Below the pieces are notes generated by a model. It was not told the origin of the DNA and did no database searches. It was given only the letters and a program-made list of their open reading frames with translations. From the NCBI RefSeq assembly GCF_900113875.1, contig NZ_FORA01000001.1, positions 1,116,001 through 1,180,000 of the forward strand: 64,000 nt of DNA, read 5' to 3'. Both the position numbers and the translations under genes were made by a program. Each line of letters starts with the position of its first letter. Position 1 is the stretch's first letter. This DNA comes from Jannaschia pohangensis (GTDB lineage: Bacteria > Pseudomonadota > Alphaproteobacteria > Rhodobacterales > Rhodobacteraceae). This document shows, piece by piece, positions 8,882 through 19,530 of this stretch.

Positions 8882-9373
8882 TCAGCGGGCCCTTAGGGTC
8901 TGGCGAATGTATTTCGCGGCGGAGCGGAAGTGGCTGGGGCCCGCCGCTTCGGCCCATCTGCCCGGGGTCCAGGCATTGTTCGCCCCTTTCATCGGGCCGC
9001 CGTAGAGATCGGGGTCGGAGTGGCTTTCGATGAAGGTCAGAAGGGTTTGGACGCGGTCGCGGAAGGTCGCGACGGCCTCGGGCCAGTCAAGATTGGCCTG
9101 ACGTTTCCGCAGCTCCGCATTGTAGCGTTTCAGGTCGTTCCATCTGTACCCCTCGGCCGGGAAATGCACCGTCTTTCCGGCGAGGCCGTCGGCATACCAT
9201 CCCAGAAACAGGTCGATCCAATGGGCCCTGTGGGCGATCACGTCCTTGATGGAGGTGTCCTCATCGCGCTTGGCCAGTGCCGTGGTCGCGTCGATCCCGT
9301 CGATCAGCCTGTCGAGCTTGGCATATTCCTTGCGGATCACGTCAAGCAGTTCGGTTTTGGTCGTGGCGGCCAT
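8882..9373 (-). CDS. ClbS/DfsB family four-helix bundle protein
   Basis: A 163-residue protein of the DUF1706/ClbS-DfsB family, related to DinB four-helix bundles. Typical landmarks are the opening TKTELLDVIRKEYAKLDRLID, DTSIKDVIAHRAHWIDLFLGWY, and the C-terminal WAEAAGPSHFRSAAKYIRQTLR. ClbS is a cyclopropane hydrolase giving colibactin self-protection, while DfsB affects iron-sulfur-related phenotypes. Most members, probably including this one, have no known substrate. GGAGG lies 4 nt before the ATG. Confidence 0.82.
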   Translation of the reverse strand: MAATTKTELLDVIRKEYAKLDRLIDGIDATTALAKRDEDTSIKDVIAHRAHWIDLFLGWYADGLAGKTVHFPAEGYRWNDLKRYNAELRKRQANLDWPEAVATFRDRVQTLLTFIESHSDPDLYGGPMKGANNAWTPGRWAEAAGPSHFRSAAKYIRQTLRAR

Positions 9374-9483
9374 GCATCCTCCGTCGGCTTTTGCAACGAC
9401 GATAGGGGAAGCGGGCAGGTGCCGCCTTGCGTTCGGTCAATTCAAGGGGCGGATGTCCCCGGCGCGATGCCGGGGACGGAAGG

Positions 9484-11775
<2,292 letters not shown>

Positions 11776-11890
11776 GTCGGTCTCCGGCGGGCATTTCCGC
11801 GATTGTTTAACATTAAACGAATTTCGACCGCCAGAGCGTGTTTGATCTTTGCCTGCGACCGTGCTGAGCTTTGATGACATGGGGCACAGC

Positions 11891-12940
11891 ATGACACCAA
11901 GCGCCGAAACCATCCTGCCCGCGCCCGATTTCGGGGCGGAGCTGGCCTTCTGGACGAAACGGGGCTTTCGGCTGGACGCGATCTGGCCCGCCGACGATCC
12001 GGAGGTCGCGCGGCTGAGCGGGATGGGCCTGCGGCTGCGGCTGGAGCGGGCGGCCGAGGGGCCGGTGACGCTGCGCCTTGAGGGCGACGGGACGAAGGAG
12101 GTCAGCCCGGCGGGCAATGCGGTGATCTTCGGGCCCGGCGTGCCGTCGGGGGCGATGCCGAAGGTGCAGCAGGGGTTCGGGTTACGGCGTTTGGCCGAGG
12201 GCGCGCCCTGGATCATCGGACGGGCGGGGATGCAGTACCGCGATCTTGTGCCCGATCGTCTGGGCGGCGCGATCATCGCCAGCCATATCCGCATTCCCGA
12301 CGGCGGGCCGGTGCCGGACATGGTGCATTTCCACACCATCGGGTTCCAGTTGATCCATTGCTACAAGGGGTGGGTCGATCTGGTCTACGAGGATCAGGGG
12401 CCGCCGTTTCGCCTGATCGCCGGGTCCTGCGTGATCCAGCCGCCCGAGATCCGGCACCGGGTTCTGTTCGCGTCCGACAATATCGAGGTGATCGAGATCG
12501 GGGTGCCTGCCGTCCATGTCACTACCATCGATCACGAGATGGAATTGCCGAACGACACCGTGAACCCCGAGCGCCGGTTTCAGGGCCAGACCTTCGTCCA
12601 CCACCGGCCCGAGGAGGCCACCTGGGGCCCGGCGGCGCAGGCGGGCTTTACCTGTCGGGACACGACGATTGCCGCCCATACCGGCGATGTGGCGGGGGTT
12701 CGCGTTCTGCGCCCGGACAGTAGGCCCACGGCCGCGTTCCGGCACGATGCGGAGATCCATTTCACCTTTGTGCTGTCGGGCGAGATGACCCTGACCGTCG
12801 GGGGCGCGACGCATGCGGTCGCGACGGCGGACGCCTTCGTCACGCCACCGGGCGAGGACGTGATCTATGAGGCGTGTTCGGACGATCTGGAGCTGCTGGA
12901 GGTCACCCTGCCCGGCTCCCCGACGCTGTCCGCGCCCTAG
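11891..12940 (+). CDS. Bicupin-domain protein of unknown substrate
   Basis: About 349 residues. The first cupin core is seen in VHFHTIGFQLIHCYKGWVDLVYE with GSCVIQPPEIRHRVL. The second is DAEIHFTFVLSGEMTLTVGG with a downstream FVTPPGEDVIYE. The metal-binding His/Glu pattern is only partly conserved. The N-terminal 45 residues (ILPAPDFGAELAFWTKRGFRL...) resemble the start of a glyoxalase/VOC-type domain. ATG 11891 is preceded by GGGG; ATG 11879 is a possible alternative. Its stop overlaps the convergent hypothetical gene by 4 bp. Confidence 0.7.
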   Translation: MTPSAETILPAPDFGAELAFWTKRGFRLDAIWPADDPEVARLSGMGLRLRLERAAEGPVTLRLEGDGTKEVSPAGNAVIFGPGVPSGAMPKVQQGFGLRRLAEGAPWIIGRAGMQYRDLVPDRLGGAIIASHIRIPDGGPVPDMVHFHTIGFQLIHCYKGWVDLVYEDQGPPFRLIAGSCVIQPPEIRHRVLFASDNIEVIEIGVPAVHVTTIDHEMELPNDTVNPERRFQGQTFVHHRPEEATWGPAAQAGFTCRDTTIAAHTGDVAGVRVLRPDSRPTAAFRHDAEIHFTFVLSGEMTLTVGGATHAVATADAFVTPPGEDVIYEACSDDLELLEVTLPGSPTLSAP

Positions 12941-13389
12941 GAGGCCTCGGCAGCCAGTTCGGCGGTGCGCAACTCGGGCGGGATCAATTCATGCAGCGGC
13001 GTGGTCAGGCGACGGCTTTCGGCGATGCAGAGCATGATCTGCGTGCGCGTCAGGGCCATGCCCTCGATCCGGCGGAAATCCTTGGGGTGGGTCACATAAT
13101 AGCCGACCGCGGCGATCACGTCCTGATCGGACAGGGTCAGCGCGTCTTGCAGATACCAGGCCGTGACCTCGGATTCGGCGACATCCAGAAGCGCCGCATG
13201 ATCGGCCGCCCAACCGTCGGGGCAGATCGAAGCGTCGAAACCTGCCTGGCTGACCGCTTCGCGCAGCGCGTCTTCGGTGGTGATCACCGGAGCCAGCGTT
13301 GCCTGAGCCACCATCACGCCAAGGGCGAGGGACATTCCACTAAGACCAAGGATCATACACACCGTCTCCAGTCTGCTCGCTCCGGACAT
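12937..13389 (-). CDS. Hypothetical exported protein
   Basis: A 150-residue protein with an N-terminal hydrophobic segment (MILGLSGMSLALGVMVAQA) that looks like a signal peptide or anchor, then a soluble helical region with two cysteines. No known domain is recognised. An internal ATG at 13356 has a better Shine-Dalgarno (GGAGAC, spacing 9) and could be the true start. Starting at 13389 keeps a basic residue ahead of the hydrophobic core. Confidence 0.6.
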   Translation of the reverse strand: MSGASRLETVCMILGLSGMSLALGVMVAQATLAPVITTEDALREAVSQAGFDASICPDGWAADHAALLDVAESEVTAWYLQDALTLSDQDVIAAVGYYVTHPKDFRRIEGMALTRTQIMLCIAESRRLTTPLHELIPPELRTAELAAEAS

Positions 13390-13636
13390 ATCCGCAGCGA
13401 ACCGGACCAGCGCACGACGCCAGAGAGACGTCCGGCGCGACGGTGTTGAAGGCTGCAGTATGGCGGAACTCCGGTAACATAGTGACGGGTTTAAAGCGGA
13501 TTATGGACATCAATATGGCCAGACTCCCGGCGGACGTCCACGATTCGACACCTGTTTTGGCCGGAAGAAACGGATCGTTTCGCGATCGGGGCGAATTGCA
13601 CTGGTTCTCGAGGATGCAGAGGTGCGAGATGCCGCC

Positions 13637-14530
13637 ATGTCGCTCTGGATATTCGCCACACTTTTCGCCGCCTCGGTTCAGGCCCTGCGCTTCCTGCTGC
13701 AAAAGCGTCTTGCCGTGGGCGGTCTGTCCCCCGTGGCGGCCACATTCGCGCGCTTCGTCTATGCCCCGCCCGCCATCGCGCTTGGTCTGGCGGTCTGGAT
13801 GGGGGTCAGCGGCACGGCCCTGCCCGCCATCGGCGCGGAGTTCTGGCCTTTCGCGGTGGCCGGCGGCGTCGCCCAGATCCTGGCGACGATTTGTGTCGTG
13901 GCGCTGTTCGCCTATCGCAACTTCGCCGTGGGCATCGCGTTTTCCAAGGTGACGGTCCTGCTCACGGTGGCCACGGGCTTCATCGTCCTGGGCGAGACGG
14001 TGACCCTGCTGGACCTTGTGGCCATGGGCGTGGGGTTGGTCGGCGTGCTGATCCTGTCGGTGCCGGCACAGGGCGGCTGGCAAGTTCTGAACCGCGGATC
14101 GGCCCTGGGCCTCGCTTCGGGGGTGTTCTTTTCGATCTCGGCCGTGGGGTATCGCGGCGCGTCCCTGACCGTCGACAGCGAGGCGGCGCTGGTGCGCGCG
14201 GCGGTGACGTTGTGCCTTGTGACGCTGTTCCAGACGGCGATCCTGGCGGCTTGGATGCTGTGGCGGGACCGCGCCGGACTGGTCGCGGTATTCCGGCGGT
14301 GGCGGGCGACATCGCTGGTCGGGGCCACGTCGATGGCGGGGTCGATGGGGTGGTTCACGGCCTACACGCTCCAGACGGCGGCCTATGTGAACGCCGTGGG
14401 TCAGGTGGAATTGGTCCTGTCGATCCTGATTTCGTGGTTCGTGTTGGGCGAACGACAATCGCGCCGCGAGATCGGTGGCATCTGTCTGGTCAGTGTCAGC
14501 GTGATCGCCCTGATCCTGCTGCGCGCCTAG
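13637..14530 (+). CDS. EamA-family (DMT superfamily) transporter
   Basis: A 297-residue integral membrane protein with about ten hydrophobic helices in two EamA halves. The first ends around ETVTLLDLVAMGVGLVGVLILS, the second with LGERQSRREIGGICLVSVSVIALILL. Such drug/metabolite transporters move amino acids, nucleosides or other small solutes; the substrate here is unknown. ATG 13637 starts the first helix directly; a GTG 15 nt upstream is a weaker option. The 3' end overlaps the Nudix gene by 4 bp. Confidence 0.82.
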   Translation: MSLWIFATLFAASVQALRFLLQKRLAVGGLSPVAATFARFVYAPPAIALGLAVWMGVSGTALPAIGAEFWPFAVAGGVAQILATICVVALFAYRNFAVGIAFSKVTVLLTVATGFIVLGETVTLLDLVAMGVGLVGVLILSVPAQGGWQVLNRGSALGLASGVFFSISAVGYRGASLTVDSEAALVRAAVTLCLVTLFQTAILAAWMLWRDRAGLVAVFRRWRATSLVGATSMAGSMGWFTAYTLQTAAYVNAVGQVELVLSILISWFVLGERQSRREIGGICLVSVSVIALILLRA

Positions 14531-15204
14531 AGGCGGTGAAAGACCGAGGTTTCGCCCGAATTGTCGAAGAACGGCACGCCGGGGGTTTCCTGACCTTCGG
14601 CGATCGCCTGCACTTCGGCCAGCACGACCTCGGTGATGAACGGCATGTCAAGGGCGCGGGCCTGGTGCAGGGGCACCCAGTGCAGGTGGCTCAGCTCATC
14701 CTCGGCGGCGCTGAAATCGTCGGGGTCACCCAAAAGCGCCTCGGCCGGGGCCAGCAGGAAGCGCGCGTCGAAGCGGCGGGGCCGCGCGGGCGGGGTGATG
14801 GCACGGAAGACGAAGCGCAAAGGCGTGGGATCGGGGCAAAGGCCGTCGAACCCGGGCCAGGGGCAGCCGGTGCCGGGGGCGGCGATGATCTGCCCCGTCT
14901 CTTCGGCCAGCTCCCGAAGGGCGGCGGCGGCGAGGGCTTCGGGCGGGCGGCTGGACCGGGCGCTCAGCCCCGCGTGGAGCGCGTCCGACAGGGGTGCGGC
15001 AAGGCGGACCATCGCGTCGCCCGCATCGACCGCGCCGCCCGGAAAGACGTATTTCGACGGCATGAAGGCGGCTTTGGCCCCGCGTTGTCCCATCAGGACG
15101 GACGGCCCCTCGGCCCCGTCGCGCCGCAGCACGACGACCGTGGCCGCGTCGCGCACCGACGGGGCGGCGTCAGTCAACCGCGGCGTCCCCATGGCCGAAG
15201 CCAT
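14527..15204 (-). CDS. Nudix hydrolase with extended Nudix box
   Basis: A 225-residue Nudix protein. The box begins with YVFPGGAVDAGD and ends with the catalytic helix AALRELAEETG. About 30 residues separate the two parts, an insertion typical of the NUDT19-like subfamily rather than MutT. Members hydrolyse CoA or other nucleoside diphosphate derivatives. The gene starts inside the 3' end of the DUF983 gene (35-bp overlap), implying translational coupling. A second ATG at 15192 is possible. Confidence 0.82.
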   Translation of the reverse strand: MASAMGTPRLTDAAPSVRDAATVVVLRRDGAEGPSVLMGQRGAKAAFMPSKYVFPGGAVDAGDAMVRLAAPLSDALHAGLSARSSRPPEALAAAALRELAEETGQIIAAPGTGCPWPGFDGLCPDPTPLRFVFRAITPPARPRRFDARFLLAPAEALLGDPDDFSAAEDELSHLHWVPLHQARALDMPFITEVVLAEVQAIAEGQETPGVPFFDNSGETSVFHRL

Positions 15205-15559
15205 GCATCCGCGCGGCCCATTGGACCCCCACGATCATCCCCTTGAAGCGCGGCAGGAACCACAGCGACAGGACGGTTGCCGCCCCCATGAAGATCACCA
15301 TGAAGGCAAGCGGCGACGGCTCGTAGGCGGTGTAATAGAACAGCATGGCCGGGCCGATGATGTGTCCGACCACCAGCAGCGTCAGATAGGGCGGCCCGTC
15401 GTCAGCGCGGTGATGGTGCAACGCCTCGCCACAGGTATCGCAGTGATCGCGCACCTTGAGATAGTTGCGCAGCATCGCGCCCTCGCCGCAGTTCGGACAT
15501 TTGCAGCGCAGGCCGCGCCAGATGGCGGTGCGCATTTCGCGGTCATCGGTCTGGGACAT
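15170..15559 (-). CDS. DUF983 zinc-ribbon membrane protein
   Basis: A 129-residue DUF983 protein. An N-terminal zinc ribbon has two CxxC pairs (RCKCPNCGEG and DHCDTCGE). Two membrane helices follow (YLTLLVVGHIIGPAMLFYYT and a second around AFMVIFMGAATVLSLWFL). The family is common in alphaproteobacteria, often near Nudix genes as here. Function is unknown. AGGAAC precedes the ATG at 15559. Confidence 0.85.
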   Translation of the reverse strand: MSQTDDREMRTAIWRGLRCKCPNCGEGAMLRNYLKVRDHCDTCGEALHHHRADDGPPYLTLLVVGHIIGPAMLFYYTAYEPSPLAFMVIFMGAATVLSLWFLPRFKGMIVGVQWAARMHGFGHGDAAVD

Positions 15560-15721
15560 GGCGGGTTCCTTCTTACCCCCTTCATCTAGGCTGAACGGGG
15601 TCGCGCGGAAAGGGGGGCGCGGCGGTTGCAAAAAAGTTGCGACGGAATGTCCGGCCCCATCCGTGGGAGAGGGGAGCGCATCGCAAAGGGCGATGGCGCA
15701 TCAGACCATAATGGAGTTCCC

Positions 15722-16222
15722 ATGAAGAAGATCGCAATCCTCGCGCTTGCCATTGCGGCCGGCGCCTCCCTGTCGACGATGGCCGAAGCCCGCGACGGTG
15801 GCCACGGGCGGGGCGAACATCCCGCCTTCGAAGAGATCGACGCCAATGGCGACGGTGCGGTGACCCGTGAGGAAATCACAGCGTTTCGCACCACCCGGGG
15901 CGCGGCGCGCTTTGAGGCGGCGGATACGGACGGCAACGGCAGCCTGAGCGCAGCCGAGCTGACCGCAGCCGCCCAGGGACGCACCGAAAGCCGTGTGACG
16001 CGGATGCTGGAGCGTCTGGATACGGACGGCGACGGTGCGCTGAGCCAGGCCGAGATGGAGGCCGCACGCGAAGGCCGCGGGCAGCGCGGCGACCGGCAGG
16101 GGCGCGGCGGCGGGTTCGAGCGCATGTTCGAGCGCGCCGACGCCGACGACAGCGGCAGCCTGAGCGCCGAGGAATGGGCGCAACTGGGCCAGCATCGGGG
16201 TGGCCCGCGCGGCCGCAACTGA
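15722..16222 (+). CDS. Exported EF-hand calcium-binding protein
   Basis: A 166-residue protein with a signal peptide ending near residue 23 (ALAIAAGASLSTMAEA). Four EF-hand loops follow at residues 40-51, 68-79, 100-111 and 140-151. All have Asp at position 1 and Glu at position 12, so all could bind Ca2+. The Gly/Arg-rich linker near 118-131 is probably disordered. It precedes the ECF sigma gene by 59 bp on the same strand, suggesting a shared unit with the metal-sensor-like protein. GGAG lies 6 nt before the ATG. Confidence 0.85.
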   Translation: MKKIAILALAIAAGASLSTMAEARDGGHGRGEHPAFEEIDANGDGAVTREEITAFRTTRGAARFEAADTDGNGSLSAAELTAAAQGRTESRVTRMLERLDTDGDGALSQAEMEAAREGRGQRGDRQGRGGGFERMFERADADDSGSLSAEEWAQLGQHRGGPRGRN

Positions 16223-16281
16223 GCATGATGACTTCGGGGGCGGCGCGGTCGCCCCCGACCACGACGCGCTGCGGAGACCTG

Positions 16282-16842
16282 ATGACCGACACCCGCCAGA
16301 CCGATGCAGCGCTTCTGACCCTTGCCGGTCAGGGGGACGCGGCCGCCGCGGCGGCGCTGCTGGATCGGCTGGGGCCCCGGCTTCTGGCGTTCTGTCGGCG
16401 GATGACGGGGGGCGACACGGCGCAGGCCGAGGATATTGTGCAGGAAGCGTTCCTGCGGCTTTGGCAGAAGGCCCCGGAATGGGACGCGGGCGGCGCTGCG
16501 CAGATGTCCACCTGGCTGGGGCGCGTGGCGGCCAACCTGGCCATCGACGCGCGACGGCGGTCGGCCCGGATGACGCCGCTCGATGACGACATGCCGCTGG
16601 CCGACGATGCGCCCTCGGCCGTGGCGCGGCTGATCCGGGCGGAGGGGCTGACGGCGTTGGACGCCGCATTGGCCCAGTTGCCCGAGCGGCAGCGGCAGGC
16701 CTTGGTGCTGCGCCATATCGAGGGCTACTCGAACCCGGACATTGCGGCCATGATGGGCTGTGGTGTCGAAGCCGTCGAAAGCCTGACGGCGCGGGGAAAA
16801 CGACATCTGGCGGCGTTGCTGGCGCCGCTGAAACCGGAGTGA
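16282..16842 (+). CDS. ECF-type RNA polymerase sigma factor
   Basis: A 186-residue sigma-70 family protein of the extracytoplasmic function class. Region 2 is visible as AEDIVQEAFLRLWQKAPEW. Region 4 follows as LPERQRQALVLRHIEGYSNPDIAAMMGCGVEAVESLTARGKRHL. The two downstream membrane-anchored genes overlap or abut and are plausible anti-sigma partners. This order (sigma, small membrane protein, heavy-metal-sensor-like protein) recurs in Rhodobacteraceae. GCGGAG lies 7 nt before the ATG, and the length is normal for an ECF factor. Confidence 0.88.
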   Translation: MTDTRQTDAALLTLAGQGDAAAAAALLDRLGPRLLAFCRRMTGGDTAQAEDIVQEAFLRLWQKAPEWDAGGAAQMSTWLGRVAANLAIDARRRSARMTPLDDDMPLADDAPSAVARLIRAEGLTALDAALAQLPERQRQALVLRHIEGYSNPDIAAMMGCGVEAVESLTARGKRHLAALLAPLKPE

Positions 16843-16847
16843 GATCG

Positions 16848-17195
16848 ATGCAAGACCCGACCGACACCGACGATCTGGACGCCCTGCTGACGGCGGCGCG
16901 CGGCGATGACGCGCCCCTGCCCCAAGGGTTGCGAGCCCGTGTTCTGGCCGATCATGCGCGGGTGACCGCGCCCGTCCGGCCCGTCGGTGGCTTCGGTTTG
17001 CGCGGCTGGCTTGCGGGGATCGTCGGTGTGCCCGGCGCTGCGGTTCTGGGGCTGTGGCTGGGTCTGGCGCAGCCCGATCTGTTCTATGGCATCCTGCCGG
17101 ACGGCGGGGTGGTGGATGGCGGGCTGGCCGAGGAGGAGACGGTCCTTCTCGAAGACCTGTTCGGCACGGACTGGACGCAAGGAGACACCCTATGA
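16848..17195 (+). CDS. Putative membrane-anchored regulator of the ECF sigma
   Basis: A 115-residue protein with an acidic N-terminus (DPTDTDDLDALLTAARGDD), one membrane helix (LAGIVGVPGAAVLGLWLGLA) and a short acidic C-terminal part. The layout of a cytosolic segment, single helix and small outer segment fits an anti-sigma factor, though no ZAS motif is present. The start is preceded by GGAG overlapping the sigma stop codon region. Its stop overlaps the next start (ATGA), so the genes are coupled. Confidence 0.65.
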   Translation: MQDPTDTDDLDALLTAARGDDAPLPQGLRARVLADHARVTAPVRPVGGFGLRGWLAGIVGVPGAAVLGLWLGLAQPDLFYGILPDGGVVDGGLAEEETVLLEDLFGTDWTQGDTL

Positions 17196-17686
17196 CGCCG
17201 CCCCCCACCCCCAAGGACCGGCCCCGGCGCAACTGGACCCGGTGGGCGCTGATCGCGTCACTGCTGGTCAATGTCCTGATCGCCGGTCTGGTCGTCGGCG
17301 CGCTCAGCCAGGGTCGGCCCGAGACGCGCGGCGGCAACGGCAGTGATTTTCGCGGCCCGCCCGAAATCGCGGCCCTGATCCGGGGTCTGGACCGACCGCA
17401 GCGCCGCGCCCTTCTGGAGGCGATGCGCGATGTTCCGGGTCTGCGCGAAGGCCGGGGGCGAATGGGGCGGGTGCAGGCCGAGGTTCTGGACGCGCTGGAG
17501 GCCGAGCCGTTCGACAGCGCGGCCCTGGAGGCGGCCCTGTCGGACCGGCGGCAGGTTCAGGACGATCTGGCGCGGGCGGGCATCACGGCCTTTGTCGGTT
17601 TCGTGGCCGAGATGTCCCCCGAAGATCGCGCGCGGCTGGCGACGCAAGCCCGCGAGCGGGCAGAACGGCGTTCGCGCCGGGATTGA
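17192..17686 (+). CDS. Periplasmic heavy-metal-sensor-like protein (CnrX/ZraP family)
   Basis: A 164-residue protein with a short basic cytosolic tail, one membrane anchor (ALIASLLVNVLIAGLVVGAL) and a helical periplasmic domain (RPQRRALLEAMRDVPGL ... FVAEMSPEDRARLA). This pattern matches the Metal_resist/CnrX-ZraP-type family. Clear metal-ligand histidines are lacking, so metal sensing is inferred from the family only. It is translationally coupled to the preceding membrane protein and ends 2 bp from the pleD stop on the other strand. Confidence 0.72.
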   Translation: MTPPPTPKDRPRRNWTRWALIASLLVNVLIAGLVVGALSQGRPETRGGNGSDFRGPPEIAALIRGLDRPQRRALLEAMRDVPGLREGRGRMGRVQAEVLDALEAEPFDSAALEAALSDRRQVQDDLARAGITAFVGFVAEMSPEDRARLATQARERAERRSRRD

Positions 17687-17688
17687 GT

Positions 17689-19116
17689 TCAGGCAGAGGG
17701 GCCCGCGGCGGAATCGGCGAAACGCACCCGGTTGCGGCCCCCGTCCTTGGCCGCATAAAGCGCGCGGTCGACGCGTTCGAGCAGGTCGCCCGGCGCGCCC
17801 GCATCGGGGGTCAGCATGCCGACGCCAAGCGACAACGTCACCGAGAGGGTGGCCCCGTCGCGCGCCGGAATGGGCAATGTCTCGACCGTTTCGCGCAGGC
17901 GTTCGGCGACCATGCGGACGTGGTCGAGGTCGGTGTCGGGCAGGACGGCCAGGAATTCCTCGCCGCCGATGCGCGCGACCAGATCCTCGGTCCGCAAGCT
18001 GTCCTTCAGGCGCTGCGCAACGCGGGCCAGCACCTGATCCCCAACGGGGTGGCCGTGGGTGTCGTTGACCTTCTTGAAGTGGTCGATGTCCATCAGGACG
18101 ACCCCGGCGCGGATGCCCTGGGCCTGGCAACGGGTGGCGACCTGGCTGAGGTGATGCAGCGCATAGCGGCGGTTGTGCAGGCCGGTCAGCGGGTCGATGA
18201 CCGCAAGCTTGAGCCCCGTGTCGAGCGTCGTGCGCATCTGGTCGGCGCGCTTCTTGCGGGCCAGCTGCGTGCGCACGCGCATCGCCAGTTCCTCGGACGC
18301 CAGCGGGTGATAGCTGACGTCGGCGGCCCCGAGGTCGAGCGCCGTCGCCGCCCGTTCGCTGTCGCCCTTGGGCAGCAGGATGATGAAGGCCGCATGGCGC
18401 GTGGCGGGCCGCGACCGCAGTTCGGACATCAGGCGCAGACCCTCGTTGCGTTGCGCCAGATCCGCCTCGATCAGGAACAGGTCGGGGGCGTCGCGTTCGG
18501 TCACGGCAAGGGCGGTATCGCGGCCAAAGACGCGGACCTGTTCGCGAAAGAGCGGGCGCAGGCGGTCGCGCTGCACCGGCACCCAACGCGCGTCGGGGCC
18601 GCCCACCAGGGCGATGTTGCCTTCGGTGGCGCGCGCCGAAGCCTGAAAGGGGGCCTGGCCACCGGCCTCGGCGAAGCCGTCCAGACCGCTGCTCTGCGCC
18701 ATTTCGAGAACGGCACCGCCGCGTTCCCTGAAGTCGCGTTCTTCGGACTGGCTGCGCAGGAGCGAGCGCACCCGGGCCAGCAGGGCCACCTCGTCCACGG
18801 GTTTGGACAGGAAGTCGTCGGCCCCGGCCGAAAGCCCCTCCATCCGCGATTGCTTGTCTTCGGAGGCGGTGACCAGGATGACCGGAATCGTCGACGTCGC
18901 CGGATCGGCGCGCAACCTGCGGCAGGCTTCGGCGCCGGTCATCGCGGGCATCATCATGTCCATGATGATCAGGTCGATCCCGCCGCTTTTGGCCAGATCG
19001 ATCGCCTCCTGCCCGCTCGACGCCGGAATGACGTCGTAGCGCGCAGCAGCCAGTTTGACCTTCATCACGATCCGGTTGGTCGCAACGTCGTCAACGATCA
19101 GGATTCGGCCAGTCAT
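17689..19116 (-). CDS. pleD: PleD-type response regulator, diguanylate cyclase
   Basis: A 475-residue protein with the PleD order. The receiver at 1-120 has phospho-acceptor D53 and SKPVDEV. A second, degenerate receiver (about 150-290) follows, then a GGDEF domain ending the chain. The catalytic motif is GGEEF at 384-388, and the I-site RTED lies five residues before it, so product inhibition is likely. In Caulobacter PleD makes c-di-GMP at the pole during the swarmer-to-stalked transition. The facing DUF3572 gene is a frequent alphaproteobacterial neighbour. Confidence 0.92.
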   Translation of the reverse strand: MTGRILIVDDVATNRIVMKVKLAAARYDVIPASSGQEAIDLAKSGGIDLIIMDMMMPAMTGAEACRRLRADPATSTIPVILVTASEDKQSRMEGLSAGADDFLSKPVDEVALLARVRSLLRSQSEERDFRERGGAVLEMAQSSGLDGFAEAGGQAPFQASARATEGNIALVGGPDARWVPVQRDRLRPLFREQVRVFGRDTALAVTERDAPDLFLIEADLAQRNEGLRLMSELRSRPATRHAAFIILLPKGDSERAATALDLGAADVSYHPLASEELAMRVRTQLARKKRADQMRTTLDTGLKLAVIDPLTGLHNRRYALHHLSQVATRCQAQGIRAGVVLMDIDHFKKVNDTHGHPVGDQVLARVAQRLKDSLRTEDLVARIGGEEFLAVLPDTDLDHVRMVAERLRETVETLPIPARDGATLSVTLSLGVGMLTPDAGAPGDLLERVDRALYAAKDGGRNRVRFADSAAGPSA

Positions 19117-19211
19117 GGCACAGGTGCTCGCAATGTTTTACCCATCGGTGAGACAAGTTATGCAAATATTAAGTTAACAAAAGGTTTCGAAGACATGCCC
19201 CAAGGCCCGCT

Positions 19212-19487
19212 ATGACGCAAGATCACGCTGAAGTTATCGCCCTGGGCGCCCTTGGATGGCTGGCCGAGGCAGACCTCCTCGACACCTTCATGTCCGCGAC
19301 CGGGGCCGAACGTGATGCCATCCGGGCGGCGGCGGAAAGCCCTGAATTTCTTGGAGCAGTGCTCGATTTCGCGTTGATGGACGACACTTGGGTGCGCGGT
19401 ATCTGCGACGCGCAGAACCTGTCCTACGATTCGCTGCTGCGGGCCCGGGCGGCCCTGCCCGGCGGAGACCTGCCGCATTGGACCTGA
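19212..19487 (+). CDS. DUF3572 family protein
   Basis: A 91-residue protein with the DUF3572 pattern: AEVIALGALGWLAEADLLDTFMSATG near the N-terminus and FLGAVLDFALMDDTWVRGICD in the middle. It is predicted soluble and helical. The family has no established function but usually sits next to pleD, as here, where the two are divergent. The Shine-Dalgarno is weak. Confidence 0.82.
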   Translation: MTQDHAEVIALGALGWLAEADLLDTFMSATGAERDAIRAAAESPEFLGAVLDFALMDDTWVRGICDAQNLSYDSLLRARAALPGGDLPHWT

Positions 19488-19530
19488 GCCGCCGGGCACA
19501 AACTGCCATGTCAAATGACGTAGGCCTCGA

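Noticed and set aside
13443-13952. A 169-codon frame before and within the EamA gene
   Set aside because: Most of it overlaps the EamA transporter in another frame, and its translation is Arg/Ser/Pro-rich without domains.
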